From positions 1 through 53,841 of the forward strand of contig JADNRV010000329.1 in assembly GCA_015499995.1 (NCBI GenBank): 53,841 bases of DNA, read 5' to 3'. The first letter of the stretch is position 1, and every line of letters begins with the position of its first letter. A model generated the notes under the pieces. That model did not search any database, was not told the DNA's origin, and worked only from the letters and a program-made list of their open reading frames with translations. This document shows positions 30,600 through 40,690 of this stretch, in pieces. This stretch comes from Flammula alnicola. Lineage: Eukaryota; Basidiomycota; Agaricomycetes; Agaricales; Strophariaceae. A program made the position numbers and the translations under genes.

Positions 30600-33303
30600 A
30601 TGGAATTACCCCCAGGCCTCGTCTACCTCCTACGCCTATTTCCTTACTTTGCTATACCGTCCGCTGCTGTATACTTCTGCTTGAGGTTGACGCAAGAATA
30701 TCAGCCTTCCTTTGGTATTCCTTCATGGCTGGTCATTGTCGCTTCCGTCCTTGCTCGGCCTTTGCTCTTCACCTTCAACTTTTATTATGCCAAATGGGCG
30801 AATAAGCGGGCTGCTGCTGCTCACGGCGCAAGGTTACCTCCTGTGATTCAAGAGTCATCCTTCTCTGTTATACCTAAGATGGCGAGCTCTACTAGGAATG
30901 GCTACCCAAGTGCGTCTATATGACATACCTCCGTGATACTTGTACAATGACCACGAAAGGTGACATGATGTTCCAGTGGTCCCAGACCTACGGAAACACG
31001 TTCCAGCTTGAGCTTCTAAATACCACTTTGGTGCGTCCACCAGTTCATTTTCTATCTAGTCTCAACTCTTATCCCATCCTATCTATCCAGGTAGTAACCA
31101 CTGAACCGAAGCATATTAAGGTAATTACACTGCTGGTACCCTCATTGCGCTGTTCTTCACGAGATTTCAGGCTATACTTGCCATGCAGTTCGACGCATTT
31201 GAGAAAGGTAGGCTTTCGATTCATACCCGGTGAAATCCGATTCCCGCAGGGCTTGATGTTCTGTATTCGTCAGGGCCGACATTTTTTATGCAAATGGGCT
31301 CTCTCTTCGGCACGGGGGTCTTTAACGCCGATGGTATGTAATTTCAATTCTCATAAAGTTCACATATGCTCATTAGGGACACCATAGGTGAGATGTGGAA
31401 GTAGGTTTCGACGCCTTTATTGTCGCCCTTAACGACATATGTTCTGATGGAACAATAACAGATTTCATCGGTCAATGACTCGTCCGTTCTTCACCCGTGA
31501 ACGCATCAGCGACTGCGAGATTTACGACCGCAACTGTGATCTCTCCCTCGTAACCGCTAAGAAACGTCTCGCAGAGGGATTTTCTCTGGATTTCCAGGTG
31601 CGTAAAATATCGAAACAAGAGGGTGATGCACCTTTGTGACCCTCGTAAAATTTCGAATCAGGATCTCGCCTCACGCTTCACCCTCGATTCTGCCACAGAA
31701 TTCCTTTTCGGCAACAACGTCGGATCTCTCCTCGCAGGGATTCCATACCCGGCCTCAGCGACAGAGAGAACGCCGAGATCTTTCTATGATCATCCTTCAA
31801 CTGTTTTCGTCAAGGCGTTCACCGAGGGACAGGTTCTTTCCGTTTGCCGCCTGGGTTATGGTGATGATTGGCCTCTTTTGGAACTCTGGGGAGATAGAGT
31901 TAAGCCATTGCGCAAAATTATGGATGGTTTTACAGAACCGGTTATGAATGAGGCTTTGGCGAGGAGAGAAAGGGAGTTGCAGGGAGGAGGGGATTCCAAG
32001 AGCGACGAAGATGTTACTCTTTTGGCTCACCTTGTTAGACATACGCAAGATCCCAAGATATTGAAAGACGAAGTGAGTCCCTTGGGTGACACTTGAGATA
32101 ATTCGCTGATAACATTCCCAAGCTAATCAATCTCCTCATCGCTGGAAGAGATACGGTGACTCGAAATTTCGCTTCCGCCTATATTACTAGGATGCTAATT
32201 CAAACCTTTATCGAAGACCATGTGCCTTCTAACCTTCTCTTTCTACATGCTCACGCAACATCCGGATATTGAACAACGTCTTCGCCAAGAGATCTTCGAA
32301 AAGGTTGGACCAACGGGTAGCCCTACATACGACCAGATGCGAGAAATGAAATATATGAGGGCTTTTCTCAATGGTACGTGCTTTTGTTGCGTTCAAAATT
32401 TCCTTTGAGTTATAACCTTCGTTCAAGAGGTTCTCAGGCTCTATCCTCCTGTGTATGTATTTCCGAACACTGGACACTGGATTGATCCATCTGACTTGAC
32501 ATTATTCCTTTCGACAGTCCTGCAGATACCAGGTGAGTTCTCTCTCTCGATAGGTTCAGCACTTGCTAAATTGATATTTTTTATGTAGGACCACTAACAG
32601 GGCAGTTATATTGCCTGCTGTACAAACCGGGACACAACCATTTTATGTTCCTGCGCACACATCGTATGTTCTACTCTGTTTCTTCTACTCACTTTGGTTC
32701 TAAGGTCATTTAAATATTCAGTTGCATCTACAACATTATAAATATGCAACGTAGGACTGACTTGTGGGGACCCGACGGTAAGTGGCTTTTGCAAGCTGTG
32801 AAATCGAGGAAATGCAGTTGCCAGTAGGGTAGGTACTGATGTGTCATTCAACAGCTTTGAAATTCGATCCAGATCGCTTCATCGATGAGAGGCTCCACAA
32901 ATATCTTGTTCCGAATCCCTTCATTTTCTGTCCTTTCAATGCCGGGCCTAGGATCTGTCTTGGACAACAGGTACAAAAAAGATCATTTCTTCGTGAGTTT
33001 GCCATTCTAAAATCAACCGAAATCCACATAGTTCGCATATCACGAGGCTACCTTTTTCCTCGTTCGCCTGTTGCAGCAGTTCACCGAGTTTACTCTCGAC
33101 GATTCGACCAACGCCCCGCCACCAGTGGAGTGGGCCTCTGGCGAAGGTCTGAAGGCCACCGAAAAAATATTTCCGTTGGCGCATCTCACGATGTATGTCA
33201 AGGTAAAATATTCTGTTCAAGTCTTTGTGTGTATCTTTCGTCTGAGCTAAATCATCCTTAGGATGGGCTTTGGGTCCGCATGAAAGAGTTGAAAAGTGGC
33301 TAG
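30600..33303 (+). CDS. Cytochrome P450, CYP63-like, copy A
   Basis: About 17 exons, about 593 residues. Exon 1 is 30600..30909, exon 2 starts at 30960, and the stop codon is at 33301-33303. The N terminus [17 protein letters not shown] begins a membrane anchor with two hydrophobic stretches. The I-helix motif is LLIAGRDTT, split by an intron inside RDT/T. The K-helix ExxR is EVLRLYPPV. The heme loop is [14 protein letters not shown], with the Cys ligand. All splice junctions read by eye keep one frame. Fungal CYP63 enzymes are ER-bound monooxygenases linked to oxidation of alkanes, fatty acids and aromatic xenobiotics. The assignment to CYP63 rests on remembered motif similarity. Copy B at 37503-40253 shares the exon layout. 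Confidence 0.85.
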
Positions 33304-33659
33304 GAACAAAGGCATCCATGTCAAACGATCGAAATGTCACAGTGAAAAAATCTTTTAGCTGTATTTTACCAGTACATAGCCCCACGCACCTTATGTAGAA
33401 CAAGTAACCCCCACTTAACATATGTCCTGCCGAATGTCGCACAGGATGAAGCATTTCTCGGAATGTGGACGTGCCTCCAGCGTTCTGAATCAGGGCACGG
33501 GGGTCTTGACGGCACGACATGATCAAAAGGTAAGCAAAAATGACAAAAATCGACTCGACGCCCCGAACAAATTATATTTCTTTAGACATTAAATTTATAG
33601 CTGAAATCTGCTCACGGTAGGCTGTAGTACCTGCATGCAAGTGGCTGTGTGCTGGCAGC
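33304..33659. other. Spacer downstream of P450 copy A
   Basis: About 360 bp with no gene; likely 3' untranslated sequence. The duplicated segment starts near 33660. Confidence 0.45.
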
Positions 33660-34282
33660 GCGACGCGACATGGAGCCTACGCACGGTCACCACCGCCTGT
33701 GAGGCGAAACTATTAGGAAACCGCTGTAGTGACTCAAGTCTCATGCTACCTTGAATTTGACGTGTTTCCCAGCTTCGCAGGTTTTACTTGCTCCGCCGGT
33801 GATCGAAGAACAAAGCTGCTTCAACCGCAGTGACTGGTGGTCGATATGATCCTCCAGTGATAACTGCGCACCCGTGGCCGCCTGCCGACTCGTGACGAAT
33901 CCCACAGCACAGCCGGAATTGTCGCGGCTTGGTATCTCTCGGGTATGAGGGGCCCAATTTATTTCCCCAGTTAGCGATTAGGGAGAGGTTTACACTGGGT
34001 TTACATACGACGAAGTCACATCAGCAAGTCATATCCTTGCCTTGGACATTCAACAACGCCTGAATAATACTGCACAACGTCTCCCTCAAGATGGGATTGC
34101 CGCCAGGTCTTGCCTATCTTCTGCGCCTCGTGCCCTATTTTGTCATCCCATCTGCGACGGTTTTCGCATTTCTGAAGTTGTCCCAACAGTACCAAACCGC
34201 TGTCAGTATTCCTTCTTGGTTCGCTGTCACCGCTAAAATCCTCGCTTGGCCTGCTCTTGTCTTCTTCAATATATACTACACC
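33660..34282 (+). repeat. Direct repeat, left copy (P450 promoter plus first exon part)
   Basis: About 620 bp closely similar to 37112-37694, including the sequence upstream of the P450 start and the first 192 bp of its coding sequence. Small indels and substitutions exist (for example extra bases near 33715 and 33985). Homology stops abruptly at 34282 (…TACTACACC), where copy B continues with AAGCTCGCG. The left edge of homology is near 33660. Confidence 0.9.
34091..34282 (+). pseudogene. Truncated P450 gene fragment (5' end only)
   Basis: Encodes the first 64 residues of the P450 ([20 protein letters not shown]...), almost the same as copy B with changes such as FLKL for LLRL and K for T in VTAK. 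After 34282 the sequence is unrelated, and the frame ends soon after at 34315. I/K-helix and heme region are missing, so it cannot make a P450. The promoter-like sequence upstream is shared with copy B, so it may still be transcribed toward the HET gene's 3' end. Confidence 0.9.
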
Positions 34283-34455
34283 TACCACTGCCAGAGGTTT
34301 TTCACCCAACGCTAGACCTCGCTTAGCTTCGGCTTCTTGGCGATGGGATTTAGAATCGATCAGAAATTTGGAACGCGGTACAGATTCCTACGCAACTCAT
34401 CCAGTATTCGTTTCCTTCTCCACGATATACAGAGTATTCCTCGCTCCTTTTCCTA

Positions 34456-36513
34456 TCAACCCCTTACAATGTTCGTCACAAATGAATTTTCCACGGGTTC
34501 CGTTGTCGTTACCCTCACAGAGAGATTCGTGGTAAACGGCACTGAGAGATCCGTGTCCCAATCCCACAACCTATGACCGCGCCCTCCCGAATAATACGAG
34601 TCCCGAATTTCCTTTGCCGCTCCTGCTTGGTTCTCGATATTCGGAATCACGTCCGACCAAGGCTTGTAGTTGTGTACGCCGAGCAATACTGCCACCCGCA
34701 CATTGGTGGCCTGGTCACGCAGAACCATAATACCCGAGATGCCACTGCCTTTGAGTGACAGTATGAGCGACTGATCCTTCCGGCGCTGCCAGACAATGGA
34801 TTCGAACGCGGTGAGTTCGACAACCTTCCAAATGTGGTGATCGAAGATGACGTGGAACCGGTAGGCTGCTTGAGGCATGACCATATCGAGACCATCAAAG
34901 CCGCCGGCAGAAACGTTGGGCGGCGTACCGGTGGTAATGGTTATGTCGACGAAATATTGGTAGTTGGATTTGAGGACACCTTTGCGGGCGGCCACAAAGA
35001 CATATTTGTCAGTAAGCGTGAGTTGTTTGCAGAGCCGGTCGCGGTTCTCCCAGAGCATCGTTCCATCGCCATTGTAGCATGATTTGGCGACCGTATCAAG
35101 TTCGTCTGACGGCGGGATGTTGGTGACAATGTCGCACCAGACATTAAAGTTGTGGATGCCGAGCATGATGACGAATCGTTCGTACAGGCCGCTTTGGTTC
35201 TCAAAGAGAATCCCGCCTGAATTGCCACTGCCGCCGAGTATTAGGCGATGTTGGACACCCCGGGAACTGGGCATTTGGCTCCAGCCGGTGGCATGATTTC
35301 CAGAATTGGGATAAAACTGTGTCGCCGCAAAACCGTCGGTTTGGGCGTCGGGTAGTGTCTTGATGAGGAACTGATAGTTGGTGCGGGGTCGCATCCATTG
35401 CGTAACGTCGAAGCGGGACGGCACTGGCTCTTTGATGTAAATTTGCTCTCGCTTGTACTTTTGCTGATTTTCTACGGTGTCGGTGAATATCTCCGTGGTG
35501 CGTGTACGCACATACTGTCCCTCTTTGTCTTTATTCAGGTAAATGCCGTGCATTGGGGCGGAGTCACTTGTGCAATTAAGGAGGGCCTTGAATTGGTTCG
35601 CCTGTCCACTGACTGGCTGGAGTGGAAGCTCGATCGAGAGCCCAACGTTGGTGATGTTGTAGGGAGACCTGTCCTTGTCTACCTTTCTATGCGCCAGGTG
35701 CGAAGATCGGGAAAATTCCGCTGGGGATTTGGCAAGTAATCCTGCTGATCCAGCGCCGCCGTGACCCCCAACCCATGCGAAAATGGTATGATCGTCCGAC
35801 GTCGCAATGATCTCTCGCTGAAGCCTGGTGAATGCGCCCTCGCCCTCACCATACAAAATGGGCATATTGATCCCAAACAACCCGAGCAAACAATACGCCA
35901 TATCTTCTATCCTTGTTGTCTGTCTATTCGCTGCCCACGACATCCTTGCTGCGATGCCGATTTCACCGGAATGATTGACCAACAGCACCTGCTTGCCGAT
36001 ATTCGTGACCTGTGTGATTACCTTTCTCAGGCTGGACTTCGTCCCAATTTCCACCCATTCTTTATCGTAGAACACCAAGCTCAGGGGCGCAACCAATTCC
36101 TGTAGTGTCCACCCTCTCGTGAACCACTTGCACCTACGGAACTGGGAGTTGGGGTCGAATGCATTCTCGCTGGCTGAGACATCCATCAGGTAGGCATAGC
36201 AGACCTCAGCTTCTTGGTACCACTTGTACATAGAGTTGATAGCTTCGGAGAGCTCGCTGCTGCTGGTCTTATCGATGCAGCAGGTGTCGACCCATACGTA
36301 GGTAAACCCGTCGAGTACAGCCTGCTCGCAGGTTTTCTTGATCTTTGTGAAGCCTCTCTTGCGCTCGACGTCAATGTCCGGCACCGTCTCGCGTGCGATC
36401 ATCTCCTGCAATGTGACCTCTTCATCCTCCCAGGTGTGCGAGAGAATCGCATACACCGGGACCTTGTTTGAGAAGTTCTCCATCATGATTGTTGTTGCAT
36501 TGATAAGACGCAT
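34456..36513 (-). CDS. HET-domain protein with C-terminal internal repeats
   Basis: A single-exon frame of 685 residues starting MRLINATTIMM. The HET domain covers about residues 1-140: YAILSHTWEDEEVTLQEM, FTYVWVDTCCIDKTSSSELSEAINSM, and WFTRGWTLQELVAP. The DIAYCLLGLFGINMPILYGEG-like stretch (DMAYCLLGLFGINMP) follows near 205, as in HET-E/D type proteins and DUF8212 relatives. The C-terminal part contains two related blocks starting at about residues 426 and 588, both with GSG.SGG-like starts, then LGIHNF..W.D or LGVHNY..W.D, and a GDG..LW-like end. HET proteins trigger allorecognition cell death in ascomycetes; in basidiomycetes the role is less clear. It lies opposite to and between P450 copies, bracketed by direct repeats. 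Confidence 0.88.
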   Translation of the reverse strand: MRLINATTIMMENFSNKVPVYAILSHTWEDEEVTLQEMIARETVPDIDVERKRGFTKIKKTCEQAVLDGFTYVWVDTCCIDKTSSSELSEAINSMYKWYQEAEVCYAYLMDVSASENAFDPNSQFRRCKWFTRGWTLQELVAPLSLVFYDKEWVEIGTKSSLRKVITQVTNIGKQVLLVNHSGEIGIAARMSWAANRQTTRIEDMAYCLLGLFGINMPILYGEGEGAFTRLQREIIATSDDHTIFAWVGGHGGAGSAGLLAKSPAEFSRSSHLAHRKVDKDRSPYNITNVGLSIELPLQPVSGQANQFKALLNCTSDSAPMHGIYLNKDKEGQYVRTRTTEIFTDTVENQQKYKREQIYIKEPVPSRFDVTQWMRPRTNYQFLIKTLPDAQTDGFAATQFYPNSGNHATGWSQMPSSRGVQHRLILGGSGNSGGILFENQSGLYERFVIMLGIHNFNVWCDIVTNIPPSDELDTVAKSCYNGDGTMLWENRDRLCKQLTLTDKYVFVAARKGVLKSNYQYFVDITITTGTPPNVSAGGFDGLDMVMPQAAYRFHVIFDHHIWKVVELTAFESIVWQRRKDQSLILSLKGSGISGIMVLRDQATNVRVAVLLGVHNYKPWSDVIPNIENQAGAAKEIRDSYYSGGRGHRLWDWDTDLSVPFTTNLSVRVTTTEPVENSFVTNIVRG

Positions 36514-36714
36514 GACTCGGACGGCGGGTGCGTTTGCAGAAGGGAGGGGTTTGTTAGAAACGCCCTGCAGTCCATGCAGTGGGTTTTACACGAAGCGACA
36601 TCGGTCATGCGTGGCATCTGAATGAACAACATATGACAGCTAACTCATATCGATATGTGTCCGCTGTCATACCTTATCTGATTCGGCAGGACGAAGTATC
36701 CATCAATACACACA

Positions 36715-36847
36715 CTTGTAAGTGGGCCATTGCTTACGCACGGCATATACGAGTCCTTTCTCTTGCTCAGAGCAGTGCTCACACATAGAATCGTTGACCT
36801 TCAATAACGGTAGTCATTGATGAGTTTAGAAAAGAGATAAAAATTCA
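36715..36847 (-). mobile_element. Partial copy of the 411-bp element
   Basis: From CTTGTAAGTGG..CATTGC at 36715 to GAGATAAAAA near 36841, this is the reverse complement of about 46790-46923, with an internal gap of about 17 bp near 36790. Only the end-proximal third of the element is present. It lies directly beside the MITE-like element. Confidence 0.8.
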
Positions 36848-36864
36848 TTTACTGTACCATTTGA

Positions 36865-37101
36865 TTCAATTCGGCAGGGCCCGTGACCTGTGACAGCCCT
36901 GCCGAAATTTTGGTTTCGGCACCCTCAAAAACTCGCCGTGACACACGCAAATTCTTCGGCAATGTAGCGCCGCAGGCCGCGAAAAATTTCTACATTTAGG
37001 GTGTTTCACCAAGTGGTTTCGGCACCCCGCCAAAATCGCCGTGACAAGGGTGACATTTCGGCGTTTTGGAAGGCCTGGTGACGCGTGACTGCCGAATTGA
37101 A
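36865..37101. mobile_element. MITE-like element with TTCAATTCGGCAG ends
   Basis: 237 bp with perfect 13-bp inverted ends TTCAATTCGGCAG (36865-36877) and its complement (37089-37101). It contains no coding capacity. Inside is a repeated segment GGTTTCGGCACC...CGCCGTGACA at about 36911 and 37015. GTGAC motifs occur in both orientations near the ends. No clear target duplication outside the ends was seen (the flanking TTGA/ACGA do not match), so the true ends may be a few bases inward with TTCAA as part of the target. Confidence 0.75.
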
Positions 37102-37111
37102 CGAAATGGTG

Positions 37112-37694
37112 CGCGGCACGACATGAAGTCACCACCGCCTGCGACGCGAAACTACTTTAGTGACTCACACTGCCTTGAAGTTGACGTGTTTCCCAGCTTC
37201 GCAGGTTTTACCTGCTCCGCCGGTGATCGAGGAACAAAGCTGCTTCAACCGCAGTGACCAGTGATCGATAAGATCCTCCAGTGATAACTGCGCACTGTGG
37301 CCGCCTGCCGACTAGTGACGAATCCCACAGCACAACCGGAACTGTGGCGGCTTGGTTTCTCTCGGGTATGAGGGGCCCAATTTATTTCCCCAGTTAGCGA
37401 TCAAGGAGAGGTTTATATACCACAAAGCCACATCAGCAAGCCATATCCTTGCCTTGGACATTCAACAACGCTTGAATAATACTGCACAACGTCTCCCTCA
37501 AGATGGGATTGCCGCCAGGTCTTGCCTATCTTCTGCGCCTCGTGCCCTATTTTGTCATCCCATCTGCGACGGTTTTCGCTCTTCTGAGGTTGTCCCAACA
37601 GTACCAAACCGCTGTCAGTATTCCTTCTTGGTTCGCTGTCACCGCTACAATCCTCGCTTGGCCTGCTCTTGTCTTCTTCAATATATACTACACC
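37112..37694 (+). repeat. Direct repeat, right copy (P450 promoter plus first exon part)
   Basis: Partner of 33660-34282. It begins just after the MITE-like element, near CACGACATGAAGTCACC, and continues into the intact P450 copy B. The HET gene, its upstream region and the MITE lie between the two copies. Confidence 0.9.
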
Positions 37695-40253
37695 AAGCTC
37701 GCGAATAAAAGGGCTGCCGCCGCACATGGTGCAATACTCGCTCCACTCGTCCCAGAGTCAGTTTTTTCTGTTCTACCCAAGCTTGTGGAAGGTAGCGAGA
37801 ACGGTCTTACAGGTGAGCTCCCTTTTGCAGCAGTCCTCACTTTTGAACTAATATTTTACATCCTTCCCCACGAAAGGTGATCTACTGTATCGTTGGTCGC
37901 GAAAATACGGAAATGCATACCAAGTCAATCTTCCTACGACTACTACGGTACCTTTATTGCTTAATTTACCCTCCAGACCTTGATCTAATGCCAATGCTCA
38001 GATGGTGACACTGGAACCACATCATATCAAGGTGAAGACTTGCCTTGTATTACCACTGTCTATTCCAAATTGTCAATTAACCTATCACAGGCTATACTAG
38101 CAACTCAATTCGAGTCCTTCGAAAAAGGTGAGTGTGAAGCTGCAGTGCTCGAATTTCTGGGTCACTCACACAATGGACTTGTGAATATATAGGACCGGTA
38201 TTCTTCAAGCAACTAAGCTCCTTTCTAGGAGAAGGAGTATTCAATGCCGATGGTGCGTTCAAAACTGTCGTACTATTTTGAAATCATTTAAAAGTGTTTG
38301 TTTCACAGGTGAAATGTGGAAGTGGGTATAACCTTTTTTCTACGGTTAAGCGTTTCCCGCTTATTCTTATAACTCAATAACGTTTGAAGATTCCACCGAG
38401 CAATGACCCGACCGTTCTTTACTCGTGAACGTATCAGCGACTTCGAGATATATAACCGCAACTGCGATATCTCTCTAAAAGTAGCGAAAAATCGGCTTGC
38501 AGAGGGATGTTCCATCGACTTCCAGGTATGTGGCCAAAGTGCGAGCGTAAACGTTTAGATGCTAGTGCCTGATATTAGGGTCTGCGAATTAGGATCTCAC
38601 CTCGCGCTTCACCCTTGATTCCGCTACTGAGTTTCTACTCGGCTACAACGTCGGTTCGCTTTCAGCAGGAATCCCGTATGCCCCATCATCTGCGATTAGA
38701 AACCCTGCTGCTTACTACGAGCATCCCTCCACTGCGTTCACCAATACGTTCATGGAAGCACAGGTGCTTTCGGTTAAACGGCTTGGGCGCGGTCCACAAT
38801 GGCCTCTCGCCGAAATATGGGCAGACAAGGTAACACCGCTACGGAAGGCTATGGATGATGTCATTGAGCCAATGATCACGGAGGCGTTAACGAAGAGGGA
38901 GAGGGAGGTGGATGCGAAATCAGCCGATGAGAAGAGCGAGGAGGACGTTACATTGCTAGCGCACTTGGTCAAACATACGCAAGGTCTGAGCAGAATTCTT
39001 ACCATTTGTAGAATTATTTTTTCTGACTTAATTCTTAGATCCCAAGATTTTGAAGGACGAGGTGCGATATTCTGGACATCTAGATGACAAAGTTTTTTAA
39101 CGATATTTTCTAGGTTCTCAACCTTCTGGTGGCTGGGCGCGATACGGTACGCATTTTCTAATACCACATATTTTTATCAATTGATTGCGTCTCCAGACAA
39201 TGTCTCTCCTGACATTTTCGTTCTATATGCTGACAGAGCATCCGGATATTGAGCACCGCCTTCGTCAGGAAATCATTGACAAAGTCGGTCCCGCCGGCGC
39301 ACCCACATACGATCAGATGCGAGAGATGAAGTATATGAGGGCTTTCCTGAACGGTACGCCTCGTATTTCACTCTATGATAGTACACTCGTCTGACGTCCC
39401 TATCAGAGGTTCTCAGGCTCTATCCTCCTGTGTAAGTCATACTACAAGCCTCTAAGATTTATTAACCTGGCCTGATTTTGCCTTATTTTAACAGCCCCGT
39501 GAACGGAAGGTGAGGCAGCCCTTGGCCACGGTCAATACTTCGCAGTTACTGACGTTATCTGTGTTAGAACGGCTAACAAACCAACGGTTTTGCCCGGTAA
39601 TAACTTTGGGCAGAAACCGATCTACGTCCCTGCGGATATAACGTATGTCGCTTTCCATCTCTTCTATGGCTGACGGTATTTCTAATCGTTTCATTAGCTG
39701 CATTTACACTGTTCTTGGAATGCACCGTAGGACTGACCTATGGGGACCCGATGGTAGGCTTTATCTTGATGTGCAAAGTAGAAGCCATTCATATATATTT
39801 CTGTGTTCAGCTATGAAATTCGATCCGGATCGCTTCCTCGATGAGAGGCTCCATAAATATCTAACGCCGAATCCTTTCATTTTCTGTCCTTTCAACGCTG
39901 GGCCTAGGATATGTCTTGGACAACAGGTGTGTCATCCTTATTGTTGAAAGGGAATTAAAAACTGACCGCGTGACAACAGTTCGCATACCATGAGGCCACC
40001 TTCTACCTCGTCCGCCTCCTGCAACAGTTCACGGACTTTACCCTCGACCAATCTAACATTGTTCAGCTTCCCGCGGAATGGGCGTCTGAAGAAAGTATAA
40101 ACGCAAGGGAGAAAGTCTATCCAGCTACACATCTCACAACATATGTCAAGGTAAGAAAATTTCCTGTTGAAGGCTTCAACGTGTGAGAGTAACCACTTGT
40201 TCTAGGGTGGCCTCTGGATCCGGATGAAGGAGTTCAGTGATAACGGCGCTTGA
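37503..40253 (+). CDS. Cytochrome P450, CYP63-like, copy B
   Basis: About 17-18 exons. Exon 1 is 37503..37812 (310 nt, the same length as in copy A), exon 2 starts at 37877, and the stop codon is at 40251-40253. Motifs are the membrane anchor [18 protein letters not shown]-helix [10 protein letters not shown]-helix [24 protein letters not shown] after it, and heme loop [21 protein letters not shown]. Compared with copy A, one extra intron splits [12 protein letters not shown]. The splice phases are otherwise the same, so the genes are paralogues from a local duplication. No damaging change was found. Role inferred as for copy A: ER monooxygenase of lipid or aromatic substrates, electron supply from CPR. 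Confidence 0.87.
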
Positions 40254-40690
40254 TGAAGCAGACTCAGACATAGGTCTGGGCGCTAAGCGATGAACCTGAG
40301 CTTTCGTAGGCCTTTTTGGACTGTTCTCTCCCGATCTTTCAGCTCATCCGGTAAACGAAAACCAGAATTATACTTGTACTTGTACTTGCAGGGTCTTGAT
40401 GAACAATTGCCTCGTATTTATCAAAAGTTATGCAGCAATAAGTACATAAATAAAGAAACTCAAATGCAACCCAAATGCGTATTCTTGCTCACATTTCGGA
40501 AATTAAAACGTCTAGAGTACAGGTAATAAAAGAATGGCTAAATACTTGTCTCAAGAATTGCAATATCGGAGAGATTCTTGAAGGGCCTCACGCGCACGCC
40601 TTGTCACGGCCGCCCAAAAATAATTGAGGTCATGTGATGGGAAGGATTTTGCGGCTCGCAAAGGTTTGATGGTCATTGCATCCTCCCTTC
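40254..40690. other. Intergenic region between P450 copy B and coilin-like gene
   Basis: About 440 bp. A short run of ACTTGT units (TACTTGTACTTGTACTTGCAG, about 40371-40391) is present. No gene was recognised. Confidence 0.5.

Noticed and set aside
34091..34315. A short functional gene starting MGLPPGLAY
   Set aside because: It matches only the first 64 residues of P450 copy B and then loses homology, so it is a truncated copy.
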